This document shows, piece after piece, positions 61,977 to 64,000 of a stretch of 64,000 bases of DNA. The stretch's first letter is position 1. Each line of letters starts with the position of its first letter. The stretch lies in contig JABDMU010000034.1 in the NCBI GenBank assembly GCA_013001285.1, positions 1 through 64,000 of the forward strand, in the 5' to 3' direction. Source of the stretch: Flavobacteriaceae bacterium. Lineage in GTDB: Bacteria > Bacteroidota > Bacteroidia > Flavobacteriales > Flavobacteriaceae. Made by a program: the position numbers and the translations under genes. The notes under the pieces were generated by a model. That model worked only from the letters and a program-made list of their open reading frames with translations, was not told the origin of the DNA and searched no databases.

Positions 61977-63521
61977 TAATTTAATAATGTCACCATTTTT
62001 ATCTTTAAAATGGTACTCTAAATATGTGTAAGCATCTCGAGGTAATATTTTCACCCATTTTTTATGTTCAAAATACCATTTTGAACGTATCGATGGAAAG
62101 CCTTTTGTTAGAAAGGCTGCTATAAAAGGATGTGTGTTTAAGGTCACCTTCTTATAGTCTTTTTTAATAATTTGATCTAGATCTTGTTTAATTTTATCAA
62201 TTAAAACAATTGGTGCTTCAACTTCTTTTCCATTTAAACCATTTGGATGTTCTTCCGCGGTTTTAATGTTCATTTCAGGTCTTACACGCTGTCTGGTCAT
62301 TTGTATCAGTCCAAATTTACTTGGAGGCAATATTTTATGTTTCGCTCTATCATCTTTCATTTCATTTCTAAAATGGTTGAATAAAGCTTTTCTGTTTTCG
62401 GCTTTCACCATATCAATAAAATCTACCACAATTATGCCGCCCATATCACGTAAGCTTAATTGTCGTGCTATTTCAGTAGCAGCGATTAAATTGACTTCAA
62501 GAGCAGTTTCTTCCTGGGATTTCGCTTTGTTTGAGCGATTTCCGCTATTCACGTCAATAACATGTAGTGCTTCGGTATGTTCAATAACCAAATAGGCACC
62601 TTTTGCTGTTGACACTGTTCTTCCAAATGAAGTTTTTATTTGTCTTTCAATTCCGAACTTTTCAAAAATTGGAACTTTCGACTGATACAACTTTACTATT
62701 GATTCTTTTTTTGGTGCAATTTCTTGCACGTAATCTTTAATTTGAAGGTAAAGCGTCTCATCATCAACATAAATAGATGTAAATGAATCGTTGAATATAT
62801 CTCTTAAAATTGAAGAGGCTTTATTCATTTCGCCCAGCACTTTGCTTGGGAGATGCGCTTTATGTAACTTTTTACTCATTGCGACCCAACGGTCATACAA
62901 GTTTTGTAAATCTCTGTCAAGTTCAGCTACTTTTTTGCCCTCTGCAACGGTACGAACGATAACACCAAATCCTTTTGGAGTTATACTTTTTACGAGTCGT
63001 TTTAAGCGGTTTTTTTCATCGCGATCTTCAATTTTTTGAGAAATTGAAATCCGATCAGAAAAAGGCACCAAAACCAAATAACGTCCGGCAATTGAAATCT
63101 CGGAGCTTATCCGAGGGCCTTTCGTTGAAATGGGTTCTTTTACGACCTGTACCAATACAGATTGATTTGATTTTAAGACTTGAGCTATGCTTCCGTCTTT
63201 ATCAATATCTTTTTCAAATGGGAAATTTTTTAAAGAATAATCTTTAAGTCTACCTGTGCTTACACGTTTGATGAATTTTAAAAGGGAAGGTAATTTCGGA
63301 CCTAAATCATGATAATGCAAAAAGGCATCTTTTTCATAACCAACATTAACAAATGCGGCATTTAGTCCGGGAACAGTTTTCTTTAACTTGGCGATAAACA
63401 CATCACCAACAGCAAACTTGTTATCATCTTCATCTCTTTGTAATTCAATTAACTTTCCATCTTTTAAAAGGGCAAAATCAACATAATCTGAACCAGAACG
63501 AATAATTAATTCTTTATTCAT
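61974..63521 (-). CDS. rng: Ribonuclease E/G family endoribonuclease
   Basis: This 515-residue endoribonuclease acts in rRNA processing and mRNA decay. An N-terminal S1 domain (about 35-125, VGDVFIAKLKKTVPGLNAAFVNVG) precedes the catalytic domain, with metal-binding aspartates in HVIDVNSGN and GGIIVVDFIDM and the block LIQMTRQRVRP. The usual CPxCxG zinc-link motif after that block is replaced by EEHPNGLNGKEV, and the whole protein contains no cysteine. It follows the 31-residue gene and HU on the same strand. Confidence 0.93.
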   Translation of the reverse strand: MNKELIIRSGSDYVDFALLKDGKLIELQRDEDDNKFAVGDVFIAKLKKTVPGLNAAFVNVGYEKDAFLHYHDLGPKLPSLLKFIKRVSTGRLKDYSLKNFPFEKDIDKDGSIAQVLKSNQSVLVQVVKEPISTKGPRISSEISIAGRYLVLVPFSDRISISQKIEDRDEKNRLKRLVKSITPKGFGVIVRTVAEGKKVAELDRDLQNLYDRWVAMSKKLHKAHLPSKVLGEMNKASSILRDIFNDSFTSIYVDDETLYLQIKDYVQEIAPKKESIVKLYQSKVPIFEKFGIERQIKTSFGRTVSTAKGAYLVIEHTEALHVIDVNSGNRSNKAKSQEETALEVNLIAATEIARQLSLRDMGGIIVVDFIDMVKAENRKALFNHFRNEMKDDRAKHKILPPSKFGLIQMTRQRVRPEMNIKTAEEHPNGLNGKEVEAPIVLIDKIKQDLDQIIKKDYKKVTLNTHPFIAAFLTKGFPSIRSKWYFEHKKWVKILPRDAYTYLEYHFKDKNGDIIKL

Positions 63522-63664
63522 AAAGTTAATTTTTATCCATTTCCTAATTAGAAAACAGATGGATTATACATTTTTTCACAGGATATTTTATCCGGTAAAT
63601 TCATAGTCATACTAGGTAGATAGTATGTTATTATGAATTATTTTCAAAGAACGATTTTTCTAAA

Positions 63665-63696
63665 AAACCGAAAAAGTAGTTCAAACAACTACTTTT
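63665..63696 (-). terminator. Terminator after the 31-residue basic gene
   Basis: The stem AAAAGTAGTT/AACTACTTTT (63672-63681, 63687-63696) has a 5-base loop. On the minus strand it is followed by a T-rich tail. It separates the small gene from rng; the 140 bases between it and the rng start show no clear -7 box. Confidence 0.8.
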
Positions 63697-63721
63697 CCTG
63701 AATTATTTCTTCTTGCGTCGA

Positions 63722-63817
63722 TTAATTCGACTTCTTCTTGTGACGATTAGCTCGTCGTCTTTTTTTACGCTTATGCGTAGCTACCTTGTGTCTTTTTCTC
63801 TTTTTACCACTTGGCAT
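63722..63817 (-). CDS. 31-residue, extremely basic peptide, probably ribosome-associated
   Basis: The 31-codon frame starts MPSGKKRKRHKVATHKRKK and continues RRRANRHKKKSN, with more than half of the residues Lys, Arg or His. I recall near-identical short proteins as conserved in Bacteroidota. The composition suggests an RNA-binding or ribosomal peptide, which is inference. It is not the THX ribosomal peptide, whose sequence differs. It is flanked by HU (38 bases upstream) and a terminator, and is easily missed by gene callers because of its length. Confidence 0.75.
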   Translation of the reverse strand: MPSGKKRKRHKVATHKRKKRRRANRHKKKSN

Positions 63818-63855
63818 AAATGTTTTCCTTTTTTTAAGTTAATACTGTAATATCG

Positions 63856-64000
63856 TTATTTAACTTCAACATTGGTTTTAACGCCTTCAACGAAAACCTT
63901 TGCTGGCTTAAATGCTGGAATATTGTGTGCAGGAATCTTGATAGTGGTATTCTTTGAAATGTTTCTACCAGTTTTTTCTGCTCTTGTTTTAATTATGAAG
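63856..64000 (-). CDS. hup: HU-family DNA-binding protein, C-terminal part
   Basis: About 47 C-terminal codons are present; the start lies beyond the right edge. The fragment reads RAEKTGRNISKNTTIKIPA followed by HNIPAFKPAKVF, the DNA-gripping arm and last strand typical of HU/IHF (family consensus RTGRNPxTGE...IPASKVPAFKPGK). HU is a nucleoid protein that bends DNA. The gene reads toward the 31-residue peptide and RNase E/G genes. Confidence 0.93.
   Translation of the reverse strand, partial: FIIKTRAEKTGRNISKNTTIKIPAHNIPAFKPAKVFVEGVKTNVEVK

Overview
The window is a stretch of chromosome from a member of the Flavobacteriaceae (phylum Bacteroidota), probably marine or surface-associated. The evidence is the low G+C content, A-rich leaders with no Shine-Dalgarno sequences, repeated Bacteroidota-type -7 boxes (TAnnTTTG), TonB-dependent receptors with an N-terminal carboxypeptidase-regulatory domain, and type IX secretion (T9SS) sorting domains of both type A and type B. 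I see no rRNA, tRNA, CRISPR array, transposase or prophage, and no gap between genes longer than about 300 bases. It reads as a core chromosomal segment in which lineage-specific surface genes sit among housekeeping operons.

Layout. 1-450 is the tail of pgi. 611-9406 holds two TonB-dependent receptors, a small membrane protein, a secreted EEP-family nuclease/phosphatase and a DUF5689-type surface lipoprotein. 9475-20912 carries a small membrane gene and a four-gene minus-strand cassette: two giant type-B T9SS cargo proteins, a PorP/SprF-like protein and a PorE-like OmpA protein. 21156-24427 has a second EEP enzyme lacking a signal peptide, hflX and a DUF3078 protein. 24559-31422 is a complete suf operon for Fe-S cluster assembly, in the order iscA-like, sufB, lipoprotein, sufC, sufD, sufS, sufE, DUF59, DUF2480. 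31581-33607 has thiL flanked by three paralogous small zinc-ribbon-like genes. 33667-37445 has an alpha/beta hydrolase, brnQ, an aminopeptidase P and a glycine-rich membrane peptide. 37652-40498 is a sortilin-like beta-propeller protein. 40700-44141 is sdhCAB. 44309-47322 has a methionine/glutamine transaminase and an omega-amidase, separated by a coiled-coil protein and a GNAT acetyltransferase. 47306-52205 has an Ig-like lipoprotein, a ComF-type protein, a membrane coiled-coil protein and glycyl-tRNA synthetase. 52423-59033 has a GEVED-domain type-A T9SS cargo, a small lipoprotein and an 1144-residue outer-membrane protein. 59153-61918 is an xth, OmpA-lipoprotein and aldo/keto reductase operon. 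61974-64000 is RNase E/G, a 31-residue basic protein and the tail of an HU gene.

How the genes work together. The surface genes fall into two themes: uptake and processing at the outer membrane (receptors, DUF5689 protein, secreted EEP enzyme) and T9SS-dependent adhesins with dedicated PorP/SprF and OmpA partners. The central genes cover Fe-S biogenesis and its client succinate dehydrogenase, and transamination of the methionine-salvage type. The observations I rate highest are a ~75-nt sequence duplicated upstream of both giant T9SS genes, three exact-length 615-bp tandem repeats inside one of them, the trio of C-x2-FGH-x16-CKxC proteins around thiL, a nested palindrome upstream of the suf promoter, a lipoprotein gene inside the suf operon, and several housekeeping genes whose promoter spacing predicts leaderless mRNAs. 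I did not find a clear candidate for a wholly new multi-gene system.
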